In this document: piece after piece, positions 24,482 through 34,444 of the stretch
Position numbering within the stretch: position 1 is the stretch's first letter
Layout of the letters: each line of letters begins with the position of its first letter
NCBI GenBank assembly: GCA_009801085.1
Contig: VNWV01000002.1
Span: 682,001 to 746,000, forward strand
Reading direction: 5' to 3'
Origin: Lasiodiplodia sp. COLG20
Lineage: Eukaryota > Ascomycota > Dothideomycetes > Botryosphaeriales > Botryosphaeriaceae
DNA length: 64,000 nt
Position numbers and translations under genes: made by a program
Notes under the pieces: model-generated
Database searches by the model: none
What the model was told of the DNA's origin: nothing
Seen by the model: only the letters and a program-made list of their open reading frames with translations

Positions 24482-26293
24482 ATGGGTTCCATAGACACCA
24501 CCTTCTCCCGCTTCCCGCCGCCGCCGCAGCCGCCGTCCTCCTCCTCCTCCTCCTCCCGCCCCTCCACCCCCTCCACTACCGCTACCGCTCCCGCCGCCAC
24601 CCCCGCCGACTTCACCGCCCCCTGGACGACCGACACCCTCCTCCAAGTCCGCACGGGCAAGACGCGCACGGTCCCCGGCACGTCGATCGCGTCGGCCATC
24701 GCGAAGCGGCCGCGGCTGGACGCGGGCGGGGTGCGGCTCTCGGCGCTGGGCCTGGAGGGCGACCAGCAGACGTTCTTCAAGCACGGCGGGCCGGACAAGG
24801 CGGTGCTGCAGTACTGCGCCGCCCACTACGCCGCCTGGCAGGCCGAGCTGCCGCCGCAGAGCGCCGCCGTCGCGCGCGGCCTGCTGCGGCCCGGCGGCTT
24901 CGGCGAGAACTTTGTGACGGCCGGCCGCATGAGCGAGTGGAACGTCTGCATAGGGGATGTCGTCGAGGTTGGCGGGACCGATGGGGCGAGGCTGCAGGTC
25001 AGCTTGCCCCGCGCGCCTTGCTACAAGTTGAACCATCGGTTTCAGGTGGATGGGATGGCGCGATTGAGCCAGGAGACGGGGCGGACGGGCTGGTACTATA
25101 GGGTGCTGAGGGAGGGGACGGTGAGGGTGGGCGATGAGATTAGGTTGGTGGAGAGGAAGAATCCCAAGTGGACGGTGAGGAGGGTGCAAGAGATTCTGCA
25201 CAAGGACAAGAAGAACGAGGAGGCGGTGAGGGAGCTAACGAACTTGCCGGAGCTGGGGGAAGATTTCAGGTTGTTGTTCCAGAACAGGTTGAAGAGGAAG
25301 TTTGGAAACATGGGGGCTGAGAATGAGGAAGGGAGATTGTGGGGAAGCGAGCAGGAGAGAATGGAGGTGTGGAGGAAGTTCAAGGTTGCAGCAAAGAGAA
25401 GGGAGACTGCTAAAATTGCGTCATTCGTGTTCGAGGCCTTGGAGCCGGTGCCCAATCCGCAGATGGTGAAGCCGGGGGCTCACATCCGGATAAAGCTGCA
25501 GAAGCTCATCCGCTCCTATTCAGTGGTGGGTGGTGACAGCAACATTCTGGAGATCGGCGTTGCGCTGGACGACAACAGCCGAGGCGGCTCGAAATACTTG
25601 CACGACTGCATCTCCGCCGGAGACACTTTGGAAATCAGCGCCGTTAACGAGAGCTTCCCGCTCCAACCGCGAGCGCAGAAACACGTTCTGATTGCCGGAG
25701 GAATAGGCATTACTGCCTTCATCCCAGCAGCTCGAACACTGGCCTCCCAGTGTATTCCATGGGAACTTCATCTGTGTGTCAACTCGGAAAACGACATTCC
25801 ATTCCGCCGATACTTGGAGATTCTTGGACATCGCCTGATCATTTACAGCAAAGCTGACGGAAACCGCTTGGATATCAGAAAACTCGTTGCATCCCAAACG
25901 GTGGCAACGCACATCTACTGCTGCGGCCCAGAGCGGATGATGGAGTCCATGGCCATGGCTGCAGACAGCCTTAATTTCCCAAAGCAAAACGTACACTTCG
26001 AGGCCTTTACCGCAAACCTGACCGGCGATCCTTTCTCAGTGGAGCTAGTCGACCGCGGGAAGTGTTTGGAGGTCCCGTCAAACGATACGTTGTTGGATGT
26101 GCTGCGAGAGTCAGGCTTCGACGTTCCATCGAGTTGCGAGGTGGGCAATTGCGCAACATGCAAAGTGAGGTTGGTCAGCGGAAGGGTGGATCATAGGGGC
26201 ACTGCGTTGGAGGAAAGTGAAAAGCGCGATAACATGCTCTCCTGTGTCTCGAGAGGAGTGGGAAGGATTGCAATAAAGCTATTAGTAGACTGA
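24482..26293 (+). CDS. MOSC / YiiM-like domain fused to a flavin reductase with 2Fe-2S ferredoxin domain
   Basis: A single intronless frame of 603 aa from an ATG in the context CCACTATGGG. The first ~45 residues are a Pro/Ser/Thr-rich low-complexity tail, with a serine run encoded by a TCC microsatellite. Next comes a MOSC domain (about 50-235: LGLEGDQQTFFKHGGPDKAV, GGFGENFVT, VSLPRAPCYKLNHRF) and a YiiM-type three-helix region. A phthalate-dioxygenase-reductase-like module follows: flavin-binding RSYSVVGG, NAD-site GGIGITAFIP and CGPERMMES. A C-terminal plant-type ferredoxin domain has CEVGNCATC and MLSC, the four 2Fe-2S cysteines. MOSC proteins handle molybdenum cofactor or sulfur transfer, and YiiM gives resistance to N-hydroxylated bases; a cytosolic N-hydroxy reductase with its own electron chain is inferred. 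GC content falls sharply after about 24960. Confidence 0.9.
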   Translation: MGSIDTTFSRFPPPPQPPSSSSSSSRPSTPSTTATAPAATPADFTAPWTTDTLLQVRTGKTRTVPGTSIASAIAKRPRLDAGGVRLSALGLEGDQQTFFKHGGPDKAVLQYCAAHYAAWQAELPPQSAAVARGLLRPGGFGENFVTAGRMSEWNVCIGDVVEVGGTDGARLQVSLPRAPCYKLNHRFQVDGMARLSQETGRTGWYYRVLREGTVRVGDEIRLVERKNPKWTVRRVQEILHKDKKNEEAVRELTNLPELGEDFRLLFQNRLKRKFGNMGAENEEGRLWGSEQERMEVWRKFKVAAKRRETAKIASFVFEALEPVPNPQMVKPGAHIRIKLQKLIRSYSVVGGDSNILEIGVALDDNSRGGSKYLHDCISAGDTLEISAVNESFPLQPRAQKHVLIAGGIGITAFIPAARTLASQCIPWELHLCVNSENDIPFRRYLEILGHRLIIYSKADGNRLDIRKLVASQTVATHIYCCGPERMMESMAMAADSLNFPKQNVHFEAFTANLTGDPFSVELVDRGKCLEVPSNDTLLDVLRESGFDVPSSCEVGNCATCKVRLVSGRVDHRGTALEESEKRDNMLSCVSRGVGRIAIKLLVD

Positions 26294-28748
26294 GAAACTA
26301 GAGCGGCATTTTCGTTTACCAAGCACGGCTTTGTATAGCGATCCTTTTTTTTTTTTTTTTTTACAAATATGAAGATGACAAAAGCGCCAATTATATCCAT
26401 TTTTAGGATGACTTTGAGATAGACCGAAGAAGTAATAGAAAGTCAATATCAGTGTAGATTGCTTCGAATGATATACGTGTTGAGATTTTCGTGAACTCGA
26501 GACCAGAAATATGAATTGGTTTTATGTTTTACTGATGCCCTTATGTCTTATATATCCTCATTTCTTTTTTATCTACATCGCCAATGATCCTCAAAGTTTC
26601 CTACCTCCGTGAGTATGCACACTAGATTACTACAGTTCTTTTAAAGCATTGGACTAATCTGGTACCTACTCGCCAAGTCCATTGGCTACCTATCGGCATG
26701 TCATGATTCAATATCGCATCCAAGTAGCCAAGTCCTTCCGAAAGATATAGAGTAGAATTAACCATATTAAAGACATCTGCTACGCACACATACTAAAAGA
26801 AAAGCCGCCACTAGATAGCGAAAGGCTCATATATATCTTCTACACCGTCTTCCATAACTAGCTGGAAACTATACTGTGTGATCCGACACCGCTTCGACAG
26901 CTCTTCTTAGCTTCGTAGCCACAGGCTTAGTATCAAACTTTAATATAAGAGCGTAGCAGTTCCTGACTCATGCAACTTAAAGATAGTCCCGGTACCGTAA
27001 TCTACTCTTACTACGAGGGAGAATTTCGAAGTTCCATCTCTCCGTACCCACCGTGGGACAATGTGCATTGATTATCGAATTTCAAGTTGTATAGGTCAAA
27101 AGAAAACATTACGTGGAGAATATCGGAAGCGAGTCTTGCTCGATGTATGAAGTAAGTAGTCTTAAGAGGGCAGTGAAAGAAAGTTCCATCATTCAGCTGC
27201 CGGGTGAAAGCCTGTGGTAGATGATGGATTCAAAGAGACGTCTACCGCTCCATCACTGAGTGACGCCAACCATTACAAGCGTGCTAAGATTTCAATAGTT
27301 GGTCGCTCCTTCCGCTGTGCAGGGGAGGAATCCTGTCCTTCGCATGCATCTGGCACGGTTGACAAATACATGCTTGCAGAGCGGCCCGCACGCGAAGCGC
27401 TGAGGTACCACGCAGCCGGAAGCGAAGCAGCCGCGCAGATACAATATTCTCGGGCCGTCATTTCGTCACAAAGTTATAATTATTGGAGACGCGGTCCATT
27501 GAAGCAAATGGGCCGATTCCAAACGTTAAGCGGAGCCAGCCGGCGGCTGAGGGCGATCATGGCTGAGTCGAAATTCGGACGATAGGAAAGAAAAGACACA
27601 AAAAAAGCGGCGGGAGAGTGGCGCGATGCAGCTTTAGAGCGGAAAGGGTTAATGCTATGGCCGTGCGGGCACTCGCTTTTGGTCTCGGGTAGTTGGTGGA
27701 TTCGGTTACCGCCTTGGGCAATGAGCGGGAGCATCTGCCGTAATTTGCTGTCAACGCCCCGAGCTCTGGTGCGATAGGTAGCCGCTGAACGATATGGCCT
27801 TTATTGGCGGCCCGTCCGCTGAGCCCCGTTGCTGAACGGGTCCATCCGTCGCTGTCAATTTGCATCCTGGCGCCTCTGGCTGCAAGCTGAACATCTGGTG
27901 GTCTGAGGACGCGTCGCCCTTGGGTGCGTCTGTGCGTTTGGTGTAGAGCTTAAGCATGGGCTTTTCGGCGACTCTCCCTTTCTCGAAGGCTTTGGCTGCA
28001 AAAGGCCGGTGAGTGATTGGTGCTGGCGGGGTGGGGACGAGGGGGCAAGGCAACTAACGGCCGCAGCCGCGGCGCTAGCAAGACGGAAAACTCGTTGCCG
28101 CCACCGCTAGGCTTGGAACAGACTGGCAGCTTCTGCATCTTCGCCTCAAAATTGAAGTGTCATCGAGAGGTCAAGAGGTTTCCTGTTGCGCTAGCGATAC
28201 GGATACCAGGTACGCTTGTGATGGCGAGTTTGAAGAGTGGGGCCTGGCGTCATGGTATACGAGGATTCTTGGGGTTTGTAGTGGTAGATAGCTTCCTTGA
28301 CGCAGGAGAAGAGGGCTAATCCAAATAGGTGTGGGGCTTTGTACCAGAAAACGCCTACGCCACGGGCGCCGCCCTAATTTCATGAACCTCCCCTTCGGTG
28401 TTTCTAAGAAACGTGCATTGGTGCCAACCGCCGCACCAACGCCTCAGCCACCGTCAAGTAAAGGGGGAAGTGCAAATGAAGTGCGCAGCTGAAGTGATGG
28501 TGATATCGATTCTCTGTATCTCTAACAAGCTTTTTACATCTGCTCTAAAATAATGCCAAAGTGTGGACTTGGCCGTGTGAATTACAAATTAGTTGCCAGG
28601 CCTCTTGAGGAAGCCTGCACCATCTTTGTCGTGAGGGGGCGTCAAGAAGTGAACCAAAACAACCAACTCCATGCTTCCCATCTAGTATAGCATAAATGAC
28701 CGTAACTTCGCCGCCGTGTCGTAACAATAACCAAAATAAGGAGGGGTA
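26294..28748. other. convergent intergenic region with an AT-rich tract
   Basis: Begins with the MOSC gene 3' UTR, including an 18-T run at about 26345-26362. From about 26370 to 27200 the sequence is markedly AT-rich with many TA steps and no frame of 60 codons or more on either strand; this could be a decayed, RIP-mutated transposon relic or simply an AT-rich spacer. The 27200-28748 part returns to ordinary composition; a 123-codon plus frame (27214-27585) starts without a clear ATG context and has no motif. Confidence 0.45.
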
Positions 28749-31458
28749 TTAGAAAGTAAAGGCCATCAAGCTCGGGTTGAGCACGATGGGGAGCAGGATG
28801 TGGCATGCCACCATGACTCCCATGGGAAAGATAGCGACGAACTCGGTGATCTCCCAGCTCCAGGGGATGAACGGGCCCCTCGCCATGATGACCATGCCAG
28901 CGATCAGCGCAAAGCAGAAGAGCATGCTGAACTTGAACTTCTTGGCGATCTTGGGAACTTCAAGGAAGAAGTTGGAACGCTCGACTTCCTTTGCCGTGGC
29001 ACCCCACTGCATGTCGATGCAGAACATGTGGCTGAGAAGCGCCTGCGAAACGTGGAACGAGATACCGCCGAAGAAGATGACGAACATGAAACACCACTTG
29101 AAGTTCTCGATCACTGTCGCTTGTCGTTAGCAATGCACCCAATGCAATCCAAAATGTTGGGGAACTTACGAGATCCGATCAGGCTCTTCTGGCCAAGACG
29201 GTAGCGCTCAACAGCCAGGGCCACGTTTCCGCAGATGGTGAAGACGAAGATGACCGAAGTCCAGACCTTCCAGGACTCGAGGTAGTACTTGTCGTAGTAA
29301 CCGTTGAACTCTCCGACGACGATGTAGTTTGCGCAGGTGAAGATCCAGGCGGCGCCAATGGCGTAGTAGGTACCGATGTAGGAGATGATGTTAAGCTTGG
29401 ACGCGAGAGGCATCGAGGAGCCGATGAAGGTGCGGAACAGGGGGGTGAAGGGGCCCCTGTAGATCCACTGGTAGAAGGGGTTGAACATGAGCTCGTTGCA
29501 ACCGTAGGCGTACTTCTCCCAGCGAGCAAGCTCGTCGTAGACAGTCAGAGAGACACCCTCCTTGAAGCCACCGTTAGCCCAGGCCGCCAGGCGAACAACG
29601 TAACCCTCAATCTGCAGACGCAGAGCCATGTCGAAATCCTCAGAGACGGACGTCTCAGACCAGAAGCGTTCCTCGCCCTGGTCGTCGATGAACGAGACCT
29701 GTTGGACAGCAGACCAGCGAAGAATGGCGTTGTGACCGACGAAGGGAGCGACATCTCCAGAAGCAACACCGAAGCAAATGGCCGAGTAGATGAGGTTGGT
29801 GAAGAAAGTGATACCGTTCTCGAAGAAATCCCAGGAGACCTGCATGACACCAGAGGCGAACTGGATGATGGCGACGTCGGGAGAGTGCTCCATCTCGGAA
29901 ACAGCATCGAGAATACAGTCCTCAGGCACTTCGGTGTCGGAATCGATGATAATGATGTAGTCACCAACGCGAATGTTACCGGCGGCCCATGCAACCTTTT
30001 CCTCTTCCAGGACCTGAGCAAGGCAGAGGTCGTAGGCCTCGTTCTCCTCCCTCGAGGTCCAGCCATCGCCACGGGAAATAGCCTGGAGCTTGGTCTCGAC
30101 GAGGTTGGAAAGGCGAAGTCCGAAGTTCATGTTGGAGGCCTTCTTGAACTTTCCGCGGCGGACGAAGCCATCCTCGCCGTGCTTAGGGCGGGCAGTCCAA
30201 CCGATGTTGTGGTCCGTGTAGAAGTCAATTCTGGCTTGTCTCGCATCCTCGTCAATGAGCTGGATACCGTCGTCGTGGATGAGGATGTTGGCAGTTCCAC
30301 CCTGAAGCTCGTAGGTCGAAATGGCCTTCTTGATGGAGCGGACAGTGGGGGCAATGACGGAGTCGAGACCCTCCTTGTAAACGGGGCACTGAATGGTGAC
30401 GTGAGGAAGGCTACCGTTGAAAGACTTCTCGATCCTCGGGCTGCACTTGGCCGAGTAGAACTTGGAGTTCTGCTCGAGGTAGGACACAGGACCGAAAAGG
30501 CGACCGAAGATGGAGACAATGACGTTTGTGAAGAACAAGGCGAAGAACCAGTTGATGGGCGTCATGAGGACCAGGAGAATGGACATGTAGCTCTTGAGCA
30601 GCGACACCTCTCGTGCGATTTGCTGCCAACCAAGGCCGGACAGGGTGACCAGAATTGCGAGCGAAACGGCAGTACACATGGAGTTGTAGTAGACGGTAGG
30701 GCGCTCCTTCTCGGTGGCAGCCTCGACGTCGACCTCGGCCTCGTCGACAACGGCACCCTTCTCACCGAAGCCGGCCTCGTACGAGGACATTGCAGACTTC
30801 AGGAGGTCTTCCTGGATGCTCTCGGCCCTGGCGGCAAGGTTCTCCGGGTTGTCATCCCACACGACCAGGAGCGACTCGCTGGCCACAAAGGCGGCATACT
30901 GATGCTTGCGGGCGTAGACGAGTTCTTCGATGGTGGGGATGATCTGGATGCGGAGACCCTTGCGGATGGGGATCTCGGCGTCCTGTGCACGGGCGATGAA
31001 AGTGGAAACAACCTTGGTCTTGACGGTCAAGGCAGACTGGAGTCGAGTGAGTATGCGTGAAGTAGGGCAGTGGATGGCAGTGGACGTACCTGAACATTCA
31101 GAGTGGCGATGGACTGGGCCAGGTTGCTCTCGACGAGAGGCTCGGGGAAGGTGATGTACTCTCCACGAGCCTTCTTGAGCATGACACCCTCGACCTCACC
31201 GCTGAAGTCCTGAATCCATCTCGAGCCGACCTGCTTCTCGTACAGGTGGTTGATGATGATGTCGTGTCTGATTTCGTGGATGAATTGAGTGTCCCTCTTT
31301 GTCTGAGAGTAGATGGACAGGTTGGTGGAAGAGCCTTGACGACTCTGGTAGGCAGGAGTGAGACCACCAGGAGTCTGCGCCGGGGTAGTCTCGGCGGGAG
31401 TGATGTCCGCGGGGGACTGGGCCTCGACAGGGGCAGACTTGTTGCGAAGGAAACCCAT
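28749..31458 (-). CDS. family 2 processive glycosyltransferase (conserved fungal GT2, hyphal-growth type)
   Basis: Exons 31458-31090, 31036-29170 and 29113-28749 (introns 53 and 56 bp) encode about 866 aa. I start at MGFLRNKSAP because the more upstream frame lacks an ATG. After a hydrophilic N-domain come two or three membrane helices (about residues 230-300), the GT2 catalytic domain with VTIQCPVYKEGLDS, LIHDDGIQLIDED, the metal-binding IIIDSDTEVPED and acceptor-site SETSVSEDFDMALRLQ, then several C-terminal helices. Architecture resembles membrane polysaccharide synthases (chitin or hyaluronan synthase clan), but the motifs fit the separate fungal GT2 group that in Zymoseptoria and Fusarium is needed for hyphal extension on solid surfaces. 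Product sugar is not known from sequence. It is head-to-head with a GH16 gene, plausibly a wall-biogenesis pair. Confidence 0.85.
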
Positions 31459-32477
31459 TGTGTGGAGGAACGCAGCAGAGACTGTGCGAGAGGTGCACCA
31501 ACAAAGGGCGACTTGTGGTGGAGATGGTGAGGACTGGAGACGAGAAGAGACACTTTGACGCTGCGACACGAGAGACTTTAACGATGAGAGCTCAGAGAGC
31601 CCAGACTAGGCTTCTGTATAGCGACGCCTCGGCCGGCCAAAAAAAGCGCCTGGAGCATGCCGGCTGTCGCTCGAGCACGAAAGTGGGACAAGTGGCTGAG
31701 ATCTGGCTGGCGGCCGGCAGTTTGGAGGAGATGGGGCTGGACTTCTGCGACGGCAGTGCCAGTCCCGAAGGAGACGCACAGGCGACTGGCGCGCGGTTTG
31801 AGCCGCAGGGTGCAAGACGCCATCAGTGTCAAGCGATCTTGACTAGATCGCTGCGGGCATGGAGCTGGCCAAGCGAAGAGCCGTGTCGCCGGCAGCGCCG
31901 AGGGGCTGGAAGCTCCCATAAGGTTATCTCTGCGACCGGGCGCGCAGGGCGACTCGTGCGCGCATGGCAGAATCGTCGTCGAGCTGAGGGCGATGCTAGT
32001 GGAGATGAGCGCTGTCGTCGCGTGGCGCCATGACAGGAACAGGCAAGATGATATGCGCCAGGTGCCCCTTTTGGGCGGGCTGGGACCGAGCGGCGCCGCC
32101 CGGAACGGCTAACAGCACTCTAAAGGGCAGTGGCCACCCAGTCCAGACGCGCGCGCTAGCTGCGCTGGCTACGGCCTTTACCGCACCACGCGAGAAGAGC
32201 CTTACGCATGCCTGAGCCAGCCACATCTCGACCCCCCGGACCGCTAACTGCCGCACCGCCCGACCTGCCGAGTCCACGATGCTCGACCTCCACGGGGCTC
32301 TGGACCGTGGGATTTGCAGGGCCAGCGATGGCTTTTTTCGCAGCGTGGCGCCCGTCAGCCTCAATGCTCTAGCGGGCAGAGCCGTTGCCCCTGCCAGCGC
32401 GGATAGAAAAGTGTGGTTTGAGCCCGTCCGCAACACCACCATCCACCTGTCTCACTCTTCCCCATCTCTCCGCAACA
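31459..32477. promoter_or_regulatory. shared divergent promoter region, GT2 synthase / GH16
   Basis: About 1 kb between the two start codons. No gene or repeat is visible. A CT/CA-rich stretch (CACCACCATCCACCTGTCTC) precedes the GH16 ATG. Co-regulation is possible but not demonstrated by any specific site I can name. Confidence 0.4.
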
Positions 32478-33969
32478 ATGCAGAGACCCACCCTCTCAGA
32501 GAAGTCGGAGCACCCCGGCGACGGCCGCATCTCGCCACAGAGCGGCTACAGCGTCAAAGACAGCCGGCCTCAGAGCATACAGGCTGCCATTGACCCCTTC
32601 GCTACTCCCCACGGCTCGCAGCCAAGCACCCGCCCCGTCTCTTATCGCGAGTTTCCTCTCCCCTCTCCCGGCGCTGCGCCTTACTTCAAGTCGCGCCGCG
32701 TGCCGAAGGGCACTGTCCAAACCCCCAAGGCTCTGCAGGGCAAGAAGCGCAACGACCCGTGGCTATGGGGGATCCCCATGATCGGCGCCCTGGTGGGCTT
32801 TGCCGTTAGTGGCTTGCTCATCTGGCTCGGCATCAATGCCAACACCTCTCCCTACAGCTACTGCCCCGTGCTCATGGAGGACTTCTCCTCCGGCTCCCTT
32901 GACTCTTCCGTCTGGACCAAGGAAATCCGCCTCAACGGCTTTGGGTAAGCTTATCTGCACTGTCTTGACCCTTCTCAGGCTAACCCCAACTCAGAAACGG
33001 AGAATTCGACCAGACCACTGCCGACGAGGAGAATGTCTTCATCAAGGACGGCCAGCTTCACATCAAGCCCACCCTCCAGGATGCAACCCTCATGGAGACC
33101 AACAATGTCATCAACCTGACTGCCCTCGGCACCTGCACCTCGACTGTCTGGTCCGACTGCGTTGGCTCGACCAACACCACCAACGGCACCGTCCTTCCGC
33201 CAGCCAAGTCGGCCCGTCTTACCACCAAGCTGGGTGCCAGCATCAAGTACGGCCGTGTCGAAGTCAAGGCCAAGCTGCCCAAGGGTGACTGGCTCTGGCC
33301 CGCCATCTGGATGCTTCCCACCGAGAGCGTCTACGGCGACTGGCCCCGCAGCGGTGAGATTGACATTCTGGAGTCGCGCGGCAACAACTACACGTACAAC
33401 ACCAACGGCGGTGGCAACGACTTCGCCATCGGCACTCTCCACTGGGGCCCCGACTCGGACAACGACGGCTACTACCAGACGACCAACAGGAAGCAGGCCC
33501 TGCACTCGATGTGGGGCGACGGCTTCCACACGTACGGCCTCGAGTGGACCGACAAGTACATCTACACGTACATCGACAGCCAGCTGCTGCAGGTTCTCTA
33601 CATTCCCTTCAAGAAAAACCTCTGGAGCATCGGCAACTTCCCTACCTCGACTGCCAACGGCACCCGCCTGACGAACCCCTGGGCTGATGGCGCCACTAAC
33701 GCTCCCTTTGACCAGGAGTTCTACTTGATCCTCAACGTCGCAGTTGGTAAGTCTATCGAAACCCCATGCCTAAAACCCCATCACTGACATGTTTTTTTTT
33801 AGGCGGCACCAACGGCTGGTTCACCGACGGAAAGTACTCCAAGCCTTGGATCGACAGCAGCGCTTCGGCCAAGAAGGACTTCTGGAATGCCAGAAACCAG
33901 TGGTATCCTACCTGGGAGAAGAACGGCGAGATGATTGTCGACAGCGTGAAGATGTGGAAGCACTGCTGA
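32478..33969 (+). CDS. GH16 beta-glucanase/transglycosylase-like, type II membrane protein
   Basis: Exons 32478-32944, 32995-33746 and 33803-33969 (introns 50 and 56 bp) give about 461 aa. A cytosolic tail of about 95 residues rich in Ser/Pro is followed by one hydrophobic anchor (WGIPMIGALVGFAVSGLLIW). The external domain starts YCPVLMEDFSSGSLDSSVW and has the GH16 catalytic motif GEIDILES (nucleophile and acid/base Glu flanking Asp), preceded by WLWPAIWMLP. Several N-glycosylation sequons are present. The sequence resembles the beta-1,3-glucan binding/lichenase branch of GH16 rather than Crh chitin-glucan transferases. Likely acts on wall beta-glucan at the cell surface. The start ATG sits in CAACAATGC. 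Confidence 0.9.
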
Positions 33970-34444
33970 GCGGGAAAATTTTACGGCAAATGATGGGTTT
34001 CGCGGGTTAGACTTGTTTTAGAGAGCACGGCGCAATTGGGTTGGGATTGGGATGGCTACGCATGTCACTGATCATACCAGGAACGACACTCCACGATATA
34101 ATCAGATTAGTAATTTCACGTTCCACTTTTGGATCATTATATTTCCATTCGATGACTTTCCCTTTAGCTTGTGAATGTAGCAATGTGCTCACGAGGGTTG
34201 ACAATTAGTGCTGGTAATTTTTTTTAATCTTGTTCATGGGGAACTTAAATCGACTTACGGGGGTGGTTGAAGCTATCGTCCGGATGTAAGTGTAGATTAC
34301 CGTAGTAATTGTACATTCAAGTCCGGACAATAGCTTGAAATACCCATAGCATGTATGAAAAAAATTTATAACCTTCGCTTTTATTTCCAATTGCAAAAGG
34401 ATTCCGCGACACTGCGGCCCGGAGTTTGCAACCTAGTCCCCATC
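33970..34444. other. convergent gap between GH16 and the secreted TIM-barrel-like gene
   Basis: 475 bp, mostly occupied by MITE copy F and the two gene ends; nothing else is visible. Confidence 0.55.
34213..34390. mobile_element. MITE-like element, copy F (degraded ends)
   Basis: The inner palindrome at about 34261-34345 has arms GAAGCTATCGTCCGGATG and AAGTCCGGACAATAGCTT. Left-flank sequence GTGCTGG...TTGTTCATGGGG corresponds to the reversed right flank of copy E (CATGAACG...GCTAGC). Outer repeats are weak, and an extra ~20 bp lies between flank and core. It sits in the convergent gap between two carbohydrate-enzyme genes. Confidence 0.6.

Noticed and set aside
28270..28295. GATAGCTTCCTTGACG, resembling a MITE arm
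   Set aside because: Only a short single match without the other arm or outer repeats; likely coincidence.
29702..31060. 452-codon open frame antisense to the GT2 gene
   Set aside because: Its composition (D, E, G, V-rich) is the expected shadow of a GC3-biased gene on the other strand; no motif, splice or start support.
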